64,000 nucleotides of DNA from Dolomedes plantarius (lineage: Eukaryota; Arthropoda; Arachnida; Araneae; Dolomedidae). Positions 23,740 through 35,081 of this stretch are shown here, piece by piece (positions within the stretch are counted from its first letter, which is position 1; each line of letters starts with the position of its first letter). Location of the stretch: contig OU015493.1 of NCBI GenBank assembly GCA_907164885.2, positions 118,476,193 through 118,540,192 on the forward strand, read 5' to 3'. Position numbers and translations under genes: made by a program. The notes under the pieces were generated by a model that did not search any database, was not told where the DNA came from, and worked only from the letters and a program-made list of their open reading frames with translations.

Positions 23740-24640
23740 CAAATGAATTAGAAACCTTTATTGAGTGCTTGAACCTTTTTCTGAATGAAACTTTTTTTTG
23801 AACCTCTTTTAGCCCGAATCACACCACGTATGCCGTAGTTATTGATTCTACAAGGTGCTTGAGTACATTTAAGTCAAGACAATACCAGACGTCAGACAAA
23901 CATGTCTTAAGGTTCTTTAAAGTTGATGGCAGAGATTGCTGTCGGATGTGATTTTCCAACGTTAGTTAGTTAATCACACGTCTTAAATGTTTTTTATAGG
24001 GTCCATTTCTGGACTTTTCAGTGGCTAGGGTAGATGTCGGAAGTCGGCGTCATACTCAGTGATCCATTCTTGAACAGTTCTTTCGCGGTGGATTGTAGCA
24101 TTATCGTCCACGAAAGATCCGTTACATTCGGGTTAAAAATGAAACATTGTAAGATGGATTTGATCTGCAACAATGTTCATGTGGTCCGCAAGTGACACGC
24201 GACCTTCCACAAACACCAGGGGACCAATACTAAACTAGCCAGGTTATGCCCCTTATCATGATACCCCCAACACAATCTTGAAATGTGCTAACAAGGCAAG
24301 ACGGGTCCATGGCTTTATGGAGCTCACGCCACACTCTCCACCTGTCGTCGGTACAAAAAATTGGTGTAGCGGGATTCGTCCAACCACATTCACCACATCG
24401 AACCTCTTCCACCTTTTCCAATCATCAGATGTCCAGTTATGCCGTTCCAAATACCACTGTAGGTGAATTTTTCGTTCTTCGCAGAAGTGAGAGGTCTTCT
24501 TACAGGCATACGACTGGCTGAACCGATTTTGCGCAGTTAATTCCCTGTGCATTGTTCGGTTTGCATGCCTGTTACGTACATGTGCATAAATATTCACGGG
24601 TTTCTTATTCATTGCCCGTTGTGTGTATATCAGCAACGTG
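23740..24640 (-). pseudogene. Tc1 transposase pseudogene (second Tc1 family)
   Basis: From 24636 downwards on the minus strand one can read ELTAQNRFSQSYACKKTSHF, WYLERHNWTSDDWKRW, then in another frame FCTDDRWRVWRELHKAMDPS and GGIMIRGITW. Farther on is a VDDNATIH-like catalytic block near 24100 and a C-terminal IRGVIRAKRGSKKSF near 23820. This order matches Tc1 transposases of the REHxxWTxxxWxxVxWSDE type. Multiple frameshifts and stops are present. A possible terminus, CACACCGGCAAATGAATTAG, lies at 23735-23755. No matching terminus is seen at the 5' side, so the element is 5'-truncated. Confidence 0.75.
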
Positions 24641-25529
24641 CGGAACTTTCCTCTTGTTTTATTTCATTCTTCATAAAGTATTTGGTATTCGCATAGCTAA
24701 ACAGCACTGAAAGGGTTCATTCAAATAATGATTTAATCTAATTCATCCTTGTGTGTGTCATAAGAATCAGCTCAAATTTCATAGAATTTTCTTCATCGCA
24801 ATGAATAGTAAATTAGAAGTATTTAAATTCTTTCACTAAGTTTTGAAAAAGCTTTTAAATGGCCTCCACAGTAAAATTAAGCTTTGACCCCGTATAATGC
24901 ATATCAGGTGCAACATATAGAACAAGTTCTTTTTCTATTGCAAATTGCATCTGTACTTCCGAAAAGTCATTCAATTTCTCACCATAACAAAGTACTCCTT
25001 TGTATGCAAGCAGAATATCTTGGAACAAAATATTTCGTCTCTCCTTGCAACATATATGAATCTCTCGAAGACATGCGTACAAAATTTGAATTAACAATAT
25101 TGAATCAAAATTGAGATCACTAATTGAGATCAATATTGAATCTTTGACGTACGTGTAAGACAGAAAATTTAATTATTATCTTTCTGTATACAGGTATTCA
25201 CAATGATTTGTAGAAAATCTTTTTAGTGAAGAAAGAGCTGGGCCGAATACTTTAAAGTCTTTATTTTCCCTTCAACTTTGTGCTAAAGGATAAGTCAGAG
25301 TTGTAATTCTGAATTTTACATAAAAAGTCTTTAGGATAGGAAAAGACTAGAACTGTTCCAAATGATGACCATAATTTTCGATTGTAAGCTAATAAGGTTC
25401 ATTTTTACACTTTACGTGTGAATCTCTTTTTCCACAGTAGATTATTTGAGTTGCTATTAATTTTGACCGAGGAAAAGAATATGAGTAAATTGCTGGAAAT
25501 CCGTAATCTTTGAGTAAGCTAATGACACT
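24641..25529. other. Gene-free stretch
   Basis: Short frames only. No TIR or repeat recognised. Confidence 0.55.
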
Positions 25530-25672
25530 CATTTCGAGTATGAAAAACTTCATCCAATATATTTTTAATTGAGGATTTTCATTAGTTTATAGATTTCAGA
25601 TATGCACTTGCTAGATATTTTTAAAGGATAATCGAAATTGCAGTTATACCATTGATATAGATTAAGTTAGAA
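25530..25672 (+). repeat. Duplicated repeat, copy A (left part)
   Basis: GAGTATGAAAAACTTCATCC and TTTAAAGGATAATCGAAATT recur at 27806-27925. The copy continues after the hAT element at 27046. Confidence 0.75.
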
Positions 25673-27045
25673 CAGGGATTTCCAATCCTTTTATGTCTGT
25701 GACACCCTTGAGAATGAGATTAGAAACTTGGGGTGCCCTTTCTAGAAGTTTAGTTTTTTTTCAATTTTTTAAATACTAAATTAAATCGAAATATATTTCA
25801 GGAACATGTTAAATTTAAGTTCAAACAAATATTTACTCCATTGCTGATTTTATTCATTTATTAAACGTTATAAGTTGGATCTTCGGATGAGACTCTAACT
25901 AATGGTGGAGCTGGTATAAACTTTGTATTCCCAGACTGCAGCACAAAACAATATAAATTTGGTGCACGAAAAATTGCTTCAAATTATACCTGTGAACTTT
26001 TTACCATCCAAGATGCCTTAAATATCTATATCAATCTCCAAAATACAGAACAGGCCGGAGGAATAATAATATTCAGTGACTCCAGGACCACCCTTCAGGC
26101 AATTCTGCAGGGTCTCTCAAGACAAACAATAATATGCATAATGCTCTGTACCATATCAATCAACATAATAAACACTGCATCCTGCAATGGATACCTGCAC
26201 ACGTTGTCATTAATGGTAACGAGGCTGCTGATGCCTTGGCTAAAGAAGCGAGACAACTAAATGAGGAATCTCCTCATTCTGTCACACTTTGTGACATTAA
26301 CTCAGTTGTGAAGTCTAAATTCAGAAAAAATAGGGTTATCGAATTAAAATATCAGATCTACGAAATAAACGCCAACAGAAAAATTACAAAAACCTTAACA
26401 AGACTGAGAACTCGGCACTTCTGAGGAATGATAATTCAACAGGAGGGAACCAGGAGTTATATTAATCTCAGAAACTGCTCCGACACCGAACTGGGACCTG
26501 ATCATGTTTTCTCTTGCCCTGCAATAATGGCTGCAATGCAGCAAATTAGAAATTGTCCCCAAAAGGACCTTTATGCGGACAATTGCCTCCAGATAGCTGA
26601 GGCTGTGTGGACCTCCCACGGTGCCATCTAACTTGACTGTCCATGGACACGACAACCAACCAACCAACGATATAAATAACAAACACTAGAATTGGATATA
26701 TTAATACAGTTTCAAAATTAGCCATGGGATTCAGTATAGTATTGAACCAGAGGACTACATTGGAAATCGCAAAAAAGAGTTGTTTTATTAATCTGAGACT
26801 TGCGATTGATGTTCAGAGCACAAAAGTTTCATATCAATCCTAGCAGTTGTGGACAGAGGGTAGCTAATTCACTCTCAGATCGATTTGCTTCCCCTTCTGT
26901 CGAGCGTGAGAGTCATTAATTCAACTTAATATTTATTTTAAGTGGGCCTTATTAATATCTTTTATTTATAAAAATATTCTCGCAGCACCCTTGGCAGATC
27001 TCACGGCACCCTAAAGTGCCACAGCACAACGGTTGGGAATCACTG
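25673..27045. mobile_element. hAT-like non-autonomous element
   Basis: Ends are CAGGGATTTCCAATC and, inverted, CAGTGATTCCCAACC, followed inward by a GTGACACCC / GTGGCAC motif. The 8-bp target duplication is AGTTAGAA (25665-25672) and AGTTAGAG (27046-27053). Copy B of the surrounding repeat (27800-28130) represents the empty site. No hAT transposase is present. The interior carries a retrotransposon fragment. Confidence 0.85.
25870..26668 (+). pseudogene. Non-LTR retrotransposon 3' end: RNase H and Cys/His tail
   Basis: Collinear pieces read NGGAGINFVFPD, KFGARKIASNYTCELFTIQD, IIIFSDSRTTLQAIL and then LQWIPAHVVINGNEAADALA (at 26134-26424). These carry the D, E, D, H/D landmarks of an RNase H domain in Jockey/I-type non-LTR elements, although a Gly is replaced in the AHVVING motif. 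A zinc-like C-terminal region CRNCSDTELGPDHVFSCP follows at about 26470-26520. The piece ends in CAACCAACCAACCAAC at 26653-26668, a simple tandem tail typical of non-LTR elements. There are two or more frameshifts. It lies inside the hAT element, so it was inserted there or captured. Confidence 0.75.
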
Positions 27046-27240
27046 AGTTAGAGAGTCCTCTATTATGGTACGCAACTTTAAAAAAAACACACAAACAAAA
27101 CAAAAAAAAACCCTATAATCTTATGCAGTTCAAAGAAGCTTACTTAAACCACTCAAGCTATTCTACAGTTTTAAATTTGAAGATACTTTCTAAAACTAGG
27201 TTTGAAATCAGTAACCGAGAATAGAAGGAAATTGGCTTTC
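27046..27240 (+). repeat. Duplicated repeat, copy A (right part)
   Basis: GAGAGTCCTCTATTATGGTA through CAGTAACCGAGAATAGAAGG matches 27951-28115. Confidence 0.75.
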
Positions 27241-27799
27241 ATCCCCTAGCAGTCAAACAAAAAAAACAGAACAGGTACACCCATCTTTTCGAAAGCTCAT
27301 TTTACGCCACTTCACTTTTGCGAAAAATCTACATTAGAACCTGTTTTCTTTAATCGGAAGAGATCCGATGAGGATTTTCGTTTTAACGAAAAAGGCCGAA
27401 AAGAGAAAATAGCATTCAAGGTTTGTTTCGAGAGTAGGCGTAGACGTTATTGACCGCCTGATGCATGTCCTGATGGATTCAGTTTTAATAGGGATTCGGA
27501 GATTTTATTAAATGATTCTCGTTCTCAGTTGCCAACATTTTAACCACTTGTGCTTCCCTGATGTCCGATGTGTCTGCCTAACACACCACAATCATTACCG
27601 CTTACTACAGGGCCCACTGTCTTACCTGTTGTGGTAAATGAAAATGAAACTACTTTGAAAATGTCATTTCTCCTTTATATAAACTGTTATTTTAGCATAC
27701 CAGTTTTAACGTAGGGATATTTTAGATTTATATTTTAGTAGATGTGATTTGGTAAGAGTCTGGTAATATTCAGTAATTTATCTTGTGTAAAGAAGTGAT
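27241..27799. other. Gene-free stretch between the duplicated copies
   Basis: No coding frame or repeat was recognised. Confidence 0.5.
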
Positions 27800-28130
27800 A
27801 ACTGACTTATTCGAGTATGATAAACTTCATCCAATATCTTTTTTATGATTGGATGGTTTTTTATTAGTTTATAGATTTTAAATATAAACTTTCTAAATGT
27901 TTTTAAAGGATAATCGAAATTGTAGCTCTTCACTGGATAAAGATAAGGATAGAGAGTCCCCTGCTATGTTACGTAACTTAAAAACAAAAACAAAAAACCT
28001 TATCTGATGCAGTTTAAGGAAGTTTAATTTAGCTTCTCAAGCTATTCTCTAGAGTTTTAAATTTGAGGATACTTCCAAAACTAGGTTCGAAAGAAGTACC
28101 CGATAACCGAAGGAAATGGGTATTCGCTGT
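27800..28130 (+). repeat. Duplicated repeat, copy B (uninterrupted)
   Basis: Same order of blocks as copy A, without the hAT element. At the junction it reads GGATAGAGAGTCCC where copy A has AGTTAGA, the element, then AGTTAGAGAGTCC. Confidence 0.75.
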
Positions 28131-28641
28131 CGTGAGTATGTCTACCGGGGTGGGTGTGTAATAGGTATGTCTTTTCGTCTTATGACAAACTTTCGTTTCA
28201 AACGCCGAACTTTCACATAGCGAGAGAACCCTTATGAGCGGTTTCAACACCAGACGTTAATTGAATCAGTTAGAATCATTGCCAATGGGCTCTTTTATAA
28301 TAAAAATGTATTCCTCAAGGAGACTAATTAATCACTACCATGTTATGATGCCGTTTTGGAAGGTGTGAGGGGAATGCCTATATTCGAATACTTTTGGCTT
28401 GAGGAATTTGGTAGAGGGCGTAAACGGATAAAGTTGTTTTTCCGAACTCGGTCTATTTTATGTAGAATGATATCATCGTTCAGTGGCTTTTAACCTTGAC
28501 ATTTCAGTATTTTAGTATTAAGGCAACAACACAGTGAAGGTTCTTTCTTAACAATGGCTATGCCCTCGACCTCCAAAAGTGGGTTGAAATACCAAAATTA
28601 ATTGTATGAACATTTGGAATTATCTGTGCACAGTTAAGTTT
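28131..28641. other. Gene-free stretch
   Basis: Nothing recognised on either strand. Confidence 0.5.
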
Positions 28642-28659
28642 TCTCTCTCTCTCTCTCTC

Positions 28660-28739
<80 letters not shown>

Positions 28740-28758
28740 ATATATATAGTATATATGT

Positions 28759-28801
<43 letters not shown>
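28642..28801. repeat. (CT)n-(TA)n microsatellite
   Basis: CT to about 28660, then interrupted TA to 28801, followed by T and G homopolymer runs to 28820. Confidence 0.95.
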
Positions 28802-28803
<2 letters not shown>

Positions 28804-28820
28804 TTTTTTTGGGGGGGGGG

Positions 28821-29872
28821 CAGCGTAAATTGTCAAACCTTGCAGACCTTGCGAAAAGGGCAAATTGTTGGAGCACGTTTAAATTGGAGTATCTGTTACT
28901 GCAACCCCCAGGCTAATGGGTGTTTTTACAGCTATGGTATCGAAAGTCATCATAGCATACAGAGTGCATGGAAAAACATCAATTGCCAAAGAGAAAAGCG
29001 GCTTGAAGCGGATTGTGACATGAAGAAATAAAACACCTCCAACCAAAATGACCGAAGAGCTCAATCTGCATCTTCATGTTCCGCTTTCAACCATTATAGG
29101 TACAAGGAAACTTCACAAACAAAGCATTTATGGAAGAGTAGCTATTCCCAAGTCACTTGTAATAGATGCAAATACAAAATATCGTTTACAATGGTGCTAC
29201 GAATGCAAATCCTGGTCGAGTAATATGTTGAGAAACAGCATTTGGTCCGACGAATCAATGCTCCCAATGTTCCTCGCAACAGGACGTGCGTATGTCTGGA
29301 GAACACCTACACAAGCGTAAGATTCAGGCTGTCTCATCTCAACTGTCAATCATGGAGGTAGATCTATCATGGTTTGGGATGATATCTCATGGTTTTTTTC
29401 AGGCCCTATTGTAATCCCAAAAAGGGAGATTGAATGGGAAGGACTATGTCGAAATTTTAGCTCACTAGTCTCTCCTAAGGTGCAAAAATTGTTTCTTGCA
29501 GGAGATGGCGTTTTCCAGGATGATAATCTCCCTATACATACGCCTAAATCAAGTATTGGTTTAAAGAGCATGAAAAAGAAGTCAAATATCGTATCTTGCT
29601 CTGTACAATCTCACCGACTATACATCATCCAACCATCGTGATCTATATAAGCTGATAGAGCCAGGTATCGATATGCACCCTAGCATCTCTACAGGAACTT
29701 TCATGATTTTTCCCTGGAGAATGGTATAATATATTCTTAACCACTATTCATGACTTGTATAATCCAATTCGAAGGTGAATCAGGTGGTATTACATGACAA
29801 TGTTGATCCTGGCTCGTATTAATAAAGGTTTTCATGATGTTTCTTTGTGTTTCCAGTATTTTTATAACCACC

Positions 29873-29874
<2 letters not shown>
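28821..29874 (+). pseudogene. Tc1-like element, copy 1, 5'-truncated
   Basis: Sequence from GCAGCGTAAATTGTCAAACC to the right end ATAACCACCTG matches 58614-59703. The left part is lost at the microsatellite and poly-G. Protein pieces are [56 protein letters not shown] and GVFQDDNLPIHTPKS. The catalytic second Asp is kept (QDDN). The usual Glu-containing motif (SPDLNxIExLW in this family) reads TDYTSSNHRDLYKLIE after correcting a frameshift, so the Glu position appears as Asn, as in copy 2. Confidence 0.75.
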
Positions 29875-29875
<1 letters not shown>

Positions 29876-29909
<34 letters not shown>

Positions 29910-30071
29910 CTGGAAGGAGAATAAAATTTTTCATTACGAGGAATAATTACAAGTTTGTCACAAAGAATTTTATCATTTCACAAGGAATTAAGAATTGCAG
30001 TTCAATATAAATACTTGCATAGAAAGACGTAAATTGCTGTTTGGAATTTGTTTGGAAACCGTAATATAGTA

Positions 30072-30151
<80 letters not shown>

Positions 30152-30343
30152 TTTGTGTGAGTGTGTGTGTTTGTTTATTTTTTTGATCATTTGTGTGTGA
30201 ATTAATTTCTTTTCTAAATATTATTAGTCCTATCCTGTTTTATTACCTTTTACGTTTATCAAGTACTATGTAGCGTGCCAAAATCAGAGAATACTGATAA
30301 CATGAATCAATACATTATTTATATTTTTGTATGCCATTATAAA

Positions 30344-30374
<31 letters not shown>

Positions 30375-30712
30375 GTCATAGATTAGGCATCCTTTTAGAA
30401 AAGGACCTTGAAAAACCTTTATGGATAAAAAAAAGAGACAGAAGTTTTTCGGGAATAGTTTGTGTAACCCACTGCATTACGCGCGGGCGTCATTAAAAGG
30501 AAATCATCCCTGACGCTGACGCAACACAAGAGTTACAAGGAACCATTACGGACAATACTTCTTGTCCGGTATTGCGCAGTCCTGTTTAACGCAATAACGA
30601 GAAAACCCCATCACGGAGAAACAGGTAAGCGATCTGGAGAATGGGGAAACAAAAAATAACAATAATAATGGCGGGGGAGATGTAAGAAAAAAATAAAAGA
30701 AGCAACAAGTTA
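29876..30712. other. Microsatellite-rich gene-free stretch
   Basis: (TA)n at 29876-29906, 30066-30130 (running into GT to about 30170) and 30340-30366. The remaining sequence has no recognisable genes. Confidence 0.6.
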
Positions 30713-30848
30713 GATGGAGAGGGGAAAAAATTGTTGGTGGGAGGGGGCGAGGGGGAGGATGGAGAGAAAAGAAGAGAAAAGTAAGAAGGAAAAAAAATAA
30801 AAAGAGAGAAAAGAGAGAGGTAGTAAGAAATGAAAAGGGAGAGAGGAA
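30713..30848 (+). repeat. Polypurine tract
   Basis: About 135 bases that are almost only A and G on the plus strand (GGAGGATGGAGAGAAAAGAA-like). The apparent minus-strand frames here are the matching pyrimidine-rich artefacts. Confidence 0.8.
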
Positions 30849-31264
30849 CGTGGTGTCCGCACGTGGCACAGTCTCATCGAGTATGGAGTCTGCGTAGAGC
30901 CGGCATATCCGGCATGCCATACAGTAATTAGACTGAGAGGAAAGTGCAAAGGGGACAGACACATATTGCCGCGTGCTTTAGCAACTGGGTGGGTTCCTAG
31001 TAACTCAACGGGAAAGAAAATTCAGGGTATTTCTTTCCCTACTTTTTCTCGTCTTTCAGGTATATTATTGCTACAAAATTGAAAGAAATCCTGGATTGTG
31101 TATTTATTTGTTTGTTTATTTTTGTAAAATATAAACCATAGAAATAAACAAAAATAAAAATCAAGCATAGACTGCTAAATCACTTTAACATAAAACATAT
31201 CCTGCAAAGAAAACATTTTCAATAGAGGATAGCGCAGAAGCTTCATATCCCCATAATGAAAAAA
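30849..31264. other. Non-repetitive stretch with a GC-richer part
   Basis: 30849-31020 is less A+T-rich and not repeated in the window (it includes GCCGGCATATCCGGCATGCC). It may be single-copy host DNA. No coding frame is credible. Confidence 0.35.
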
Positions 31265-31332
31265 ACAAATAAATAATCCAACAGAGATAGTTAAAAATAA
31301 TACAAATATAGACAAGAAACAAACAGAAATCG
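31265..31332 (-). repeat. Inverted fragment of the Penelope-like tail
   Basis: Reverse complement of about 31850-31925 (GATTTCTGTTTGTTTCTTGT, then TAACTATCTCTGTTGGATTA). It directly precedes copy 2 of the element. Inverted terminal fragments of this kind are known from Penelope-like insertions. Confidence 0.75.
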
Positions 31333-31990
31333 TTTTTTCTTAAGTTTCCCTAAAAATTTCGGCAGTTTAAAAGTTTTAAAAAAATGGCATTTAGCCTCAG
31401 GAATTTTTAAAGATGTTTAGAATAGTATGTGTGTTTTCATTTGGTTAGGCTGTAATGGGGGGTGGCGCTATAGTAATGTTACAATGACGTAATTTTTAGG
31501 ATAGAATTGGCTGCTGTTTCACCATAACCGTCACTTACGGAATTGGGGTATGTACGCGTCTTTTATTTTGCAATAGGATTTTGTGTGCTTGCATGTAGGG
31601 TGCGTTGAGCCCATACTGTAAGTTGTGTTTGTCTTTTCATTTTCTTTTGACTTATTGCTTCATTGGGGGACTCAGGGCCTTGGGATGTCTTTTGGGCTTA
31701 CCTGCATCCTATTCAGAAAGTTCCCCTTGAGGTAACTGACATGGTTAGGCTCCCTGACGAAGAGACCTGTCGGTTACCTCTGTTGTTTTATGGTTCAGTT
31801 CCGGCACTTATACAGAATCTTGCCGTTGGTGCGTGGATGCCCAGAGTGCATGATTTCTGTTTGTTTCTTGTCTATATCTGTATTACTTTTAACTATCTCT
31901 GTTGGATTATTTATTTGTTTATTTTTCTTACCGAAATCAAGTTTTACATACAAAAGGTATGGGATTTTTCCTTTTTCTAAAGTTATTAGT
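31333..31990 (+). mobile_element. Penelope-like retroelement, copy 2 (3' end only)
   Basis: Begins with the last residues of the RT (FPKNFG, then LKVLKKWH and a stop at 31418-31420) and continues through the conserved tail with ACCATAACCGTCACTTA, and the hairpin at 31729-31780 (GAGGTAACTGA / TCGGTTACCTC). The MG.SGPWDVFW frame begins at 31663 but diverges after the hairpin because of indels. The 5' side is severely truncated. Confidence 0.7.
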
Positions 31991-32137
31991 AAAGGAAGTT
32001 TTTTTTTTCAAATATATTTTCTGCAACTTTGTTTTTTCATGTCCTGTTTGTTAGCTATAAGAGGAAGATTTAAATTAAGTAATTAATTTGAGATTTTCTG
32101 TTTACACCTTCATAACATAACGACACCTTTATAACCT

Positions 32138-32810
32138 TGCGACTGCTTGCTTTGAATCAACCTTAGAACAATATTGAGGGGATATTGTTAGAATAATATG
32201 AGTAAGCAACTGTAAAATATATAATATATTATAAGGACTTAACATTTCGAGTGTTAAATTGAAATATTTATGTCGTAACTAAATAAACTTCAATAAAAAG
32301 AAATCTATCGATTATAAATAAATTCGGTGAAATAATTCTCTTATTTTCAGATTTCAAACTTCAATTTTTGCAAATTGGTATCTTACCAATGCATTCAGTC
32401 TTATCTTTCAATGTATAAAACTTATCCATTTACTTAATAATTACAAATAAATAATTGCTTTGTTTATAAATGGTTCCCAATCACGCTGCATTAGGTATTC
32501 TTATATACTTCTTTAAAAGCATTAGGACTTATTATATTCTTCTTTATATACCTCTTTAACTAAATTTACATTATGTGTAATTTTAATTTTTTTAATATAT
32601 TTTAATTTTTTATTTATTTTTTATTTTATTTTATTTATTTATTTATTTTTTGCCTTACATAAGGTTCTTTCATTTCTAAAAATTAGAGTATATAAACTTG
32701 TGTAGTTTTGAATGAGTTCAACGGAAGATATTTTACAGCTTCTTACTAATATTATTCTAACAATATCCCCTCATTATTGTTTTAAGGTTGATTCAAAGCA
32801 AGCAGTCGTA
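32138..32810. mobile_element. Element with about 85-bp terminal inverted repeats, unclassified
   Basis: The arm from GACTGCTTGCTTTGAATCAA at 32141, through GGGGATATTGTTAGAATAAT, is repeated inverted up to 32807. The interior is A+T-rich and non-coding. No clear target duplication was found. Confidence 0.55.
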
Positions 32811-32998
32811 AGCAGTTTCAATAAAACAGCAATTCGGGCATGGCATCTTTTAATGGTTTACAAATAGTGGACCAGCTCTCGTGAAATGATGATACGTTAA
32901 GTTCATAAAACATACTAAAACCATAATTAAAAGCATCTATACAAACATCTATGAAACATATCTTAATCTAAAAGACATGTCTAAAACCATCTCTAGAA

Positions 32999-33000
<2 letters not shown>

Positions 33001-33092
<92 letters not shown>
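33001..33092. repeat. (TA)n microsatellite
   Basis: About 90 bases of TA with one phase shift. Confidence 0.95.
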
Positions 33093-33093
<1 letters not shown>

Positions 33094-33114
33094 TATATTC
33101 TTTAGTATTTTAAT

Positions 33115-33371
33115 TGGATTTAATTTGCAATATGTTCTTCTACATTATTTTGTCTATAAAAATATCCGTTCCGATTTTTTTTATAAATATATTTTTTGTG
33201 TTTTTTACATCAATTGTATACAATGATCGTCATATTATTATATATATATATATATATATATATTATTTATTTATTATTTATTTATTTATTTATTTATTTG
33301 GCATTAGTTGCATCATTGACAGTTGTATTTAATTTGAATGTACTCCGTAGCGAAGTGCGGGTTTTCAGCTA

Positions 33372-33372
<1 letters not shown>
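33115..33372 (+). mobile_element. Helitron-like 3' end fragment
   Basis: Same family as 50127-50821. TTACATCAATTGTATACAAT and TAATTTGAATGTACTCCGTA are shared (inverted there). It ends GCGGGTTTTCAGCTAG at 33372 followed by T, fitting the CTRR|T end of Helitrons. The 5' part is degraded and contains a short (TA)n/(TTTA)n expansion at 33239-33300. Confidence 0.6.
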
Positions 33373-33439
<67 letters not shown>

Positions 33440-33460
33440 GATATATATATATTATATACT
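33373..33460. repeat. (TA)n microsatellite abutting the Helitron end
   Basis: Starts at the base following the CTAG terminus. Confidence 0.9.
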
Positions 33461-33597
33461 TCTTTATACTAATAACTGCTCTATAAAACTGATTAAGGAA
33501 TCCATAGAGCGAATGTTATGGAAGTAAACTCTCTTCGACAACCACCCCTCAAAAAAAATTTAAATAAATAAATAAAATATATATATATATATATATA

Positions 33598-35044
33598 CAG
33601 TGGACGCTCTTTAATTCGAACTCAAAGGTTCTCGGAAAAAGTTCGAATTATCGAAGTTCGAATTATCCGATGTTAAGAGAAAATATATAACTTTAAAAGT
33701 GTATCACTGAAGAAGAAAAATCTCCTAGTATGTATAACCCCAGAAAATATATTATACTATGTTATCTAAAATTAACATATTAAAAAGCAATACAGACTTG
33801 CCTTAATAATAAAATGAAGCAGAAGATATGCAGTAGAAAGTAAACTTTAATTAAAAATACGAATTACACTTTGGGGAAAAACTGTAAAGTGGATGTTTGG
33901 TTTTGTTTATAATGCCTACATTGTTCAGCCAGCTTCTCGATTTGAAGTAAACATTTCAATTCATTTTCAGAGGAAGGTTCCATCTGAATAAATGCTTTCA
34001 GAGTTTTAATAGAGTCCATTATGACTTTGTCCATTATGGCCGCATTAAAAATATCTTTCATCAGGTAAGTAGAGAAAAGCCCTGGCAGTTTCCTACCGAA
34101 ATTAGTGCATACGTCTTCGTTTACAATAGAACTTTGGCCACATACAGTTTGATAAGAAATATTGTGCCTTGACTTAAATCGAGAAAGCAATCCATCACTA
34201 CATTTAAAATCCTCAGTACCCATTCGACTTGCCAATTCATCAGCCTTCGTCAGCACTAGGGATCCATTTATCGGAAAATTTCGAGATCTAACATCCTGGA
34301 ACCATAGCAGTAGAGCTTTTTCTACATATTCTTGGGATGCATTTCTCATTCGTTTCCTTCCTCTAGCAAATTTTGATTTTTCCCATGAATCTAAAATTTA
34401 CTCCTTGTTTTTCAAATAAGTTGACAAGATATTTTTTTTAATTCCATAGTCAGCTGCTAACTTTGTTTTACATTCGCCATTCTCTACTCTCTTTAAAATT
34501 TCTACCTTTGTCTCCAAAATTAGGGTTTTGTACTTTCCACTCGAGACATCCTGAATTTTTACACTTTCACATCACACACTGAGGAAGAAAATAGATCACA
34601 TTAACTTGTCTGCACTGCAGGCAAAACTGACGCAGCTCTCTAGAATTTGTAGTAAAGACTGGTTTTTCTGAAATTCTAAGAAAATCGATACAAATAACGG
34701 AAAATCGCTTTGTCCGTTAAAGAGGATAAGGACAATAACCACTAACGTTTAGCGGAAATGCAATAGTCTAGGAATGCGGGCATGTGCCTCTTTACATAGA
34801 AAAAAAATACAGGTGATTTTGACACACAAAATAATAAATACATCGTGTATTTTCTCCGTTAATTGAGGAAAAAGAAAACTTTTTTGTCAAATTTTTAGTT
34901 CGAATTAACCGAAGTGATAAAAATTTAGTTCGAATTAATGAGATATTTTTAACATTATCTCCAATACAAGTTTTTTGGGGTCTTTGGATTAGTTCGAATT
35001 AACCGAAAGTTCGAATTAACCGAGTTCGAATTAACGAGCGTCTA

Positions 35045-35047
<3 letters not shown>
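33598..35047 (-). mobile_element. Tigger/pogo element, internally deleted
   Basis: Ends are CAGTGGACGCTCTTTAATTC and, inverted, CAGTAGACGCTCGTTAATTC, both followed by repeats of the TTCGAATTA motif. TA lies on both sides at 33596-33597 and 35048-35049, each inside (TA)n. The transposase DNA-binding part lies on the minus strand, while the DDE core is absent. Confidence 0.85.
33864..34549 (-). pseudogene. Tigger/CENP-B-type transposase, DNA-binding part only
   Basis: Reads from near 34549: LILETKVEILKRVENGECKT, LAADYGIKKNILSTYLKNKE (first helix-turn-helix), then a TAA stop, then SWEKSKFARGRKRMRNA. Next is the second CENP-B-type domain, EYVEKALLLWFQDVRSRNFP with LASRMGTEDFKCSDGLLSRF. After FKSRHNISYQTVCGQ the sequence jumps to a C-terminal segment ending LQFFPKV at 33864. 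The whole DDE catalytic region is missing. There is also a frame slip near the start codon. The product could at most bind DNA. Confidence 0.8.

Positions 35048-35075
<28 letters not shown>

Positions 35076-35081
<6 letters not shown>

Noticed and set aside
30546..30964. 138- and 84-codon minus-strand frames
   Set aside because: They are translations of the complement of the polypurine tract; no family resemblance.
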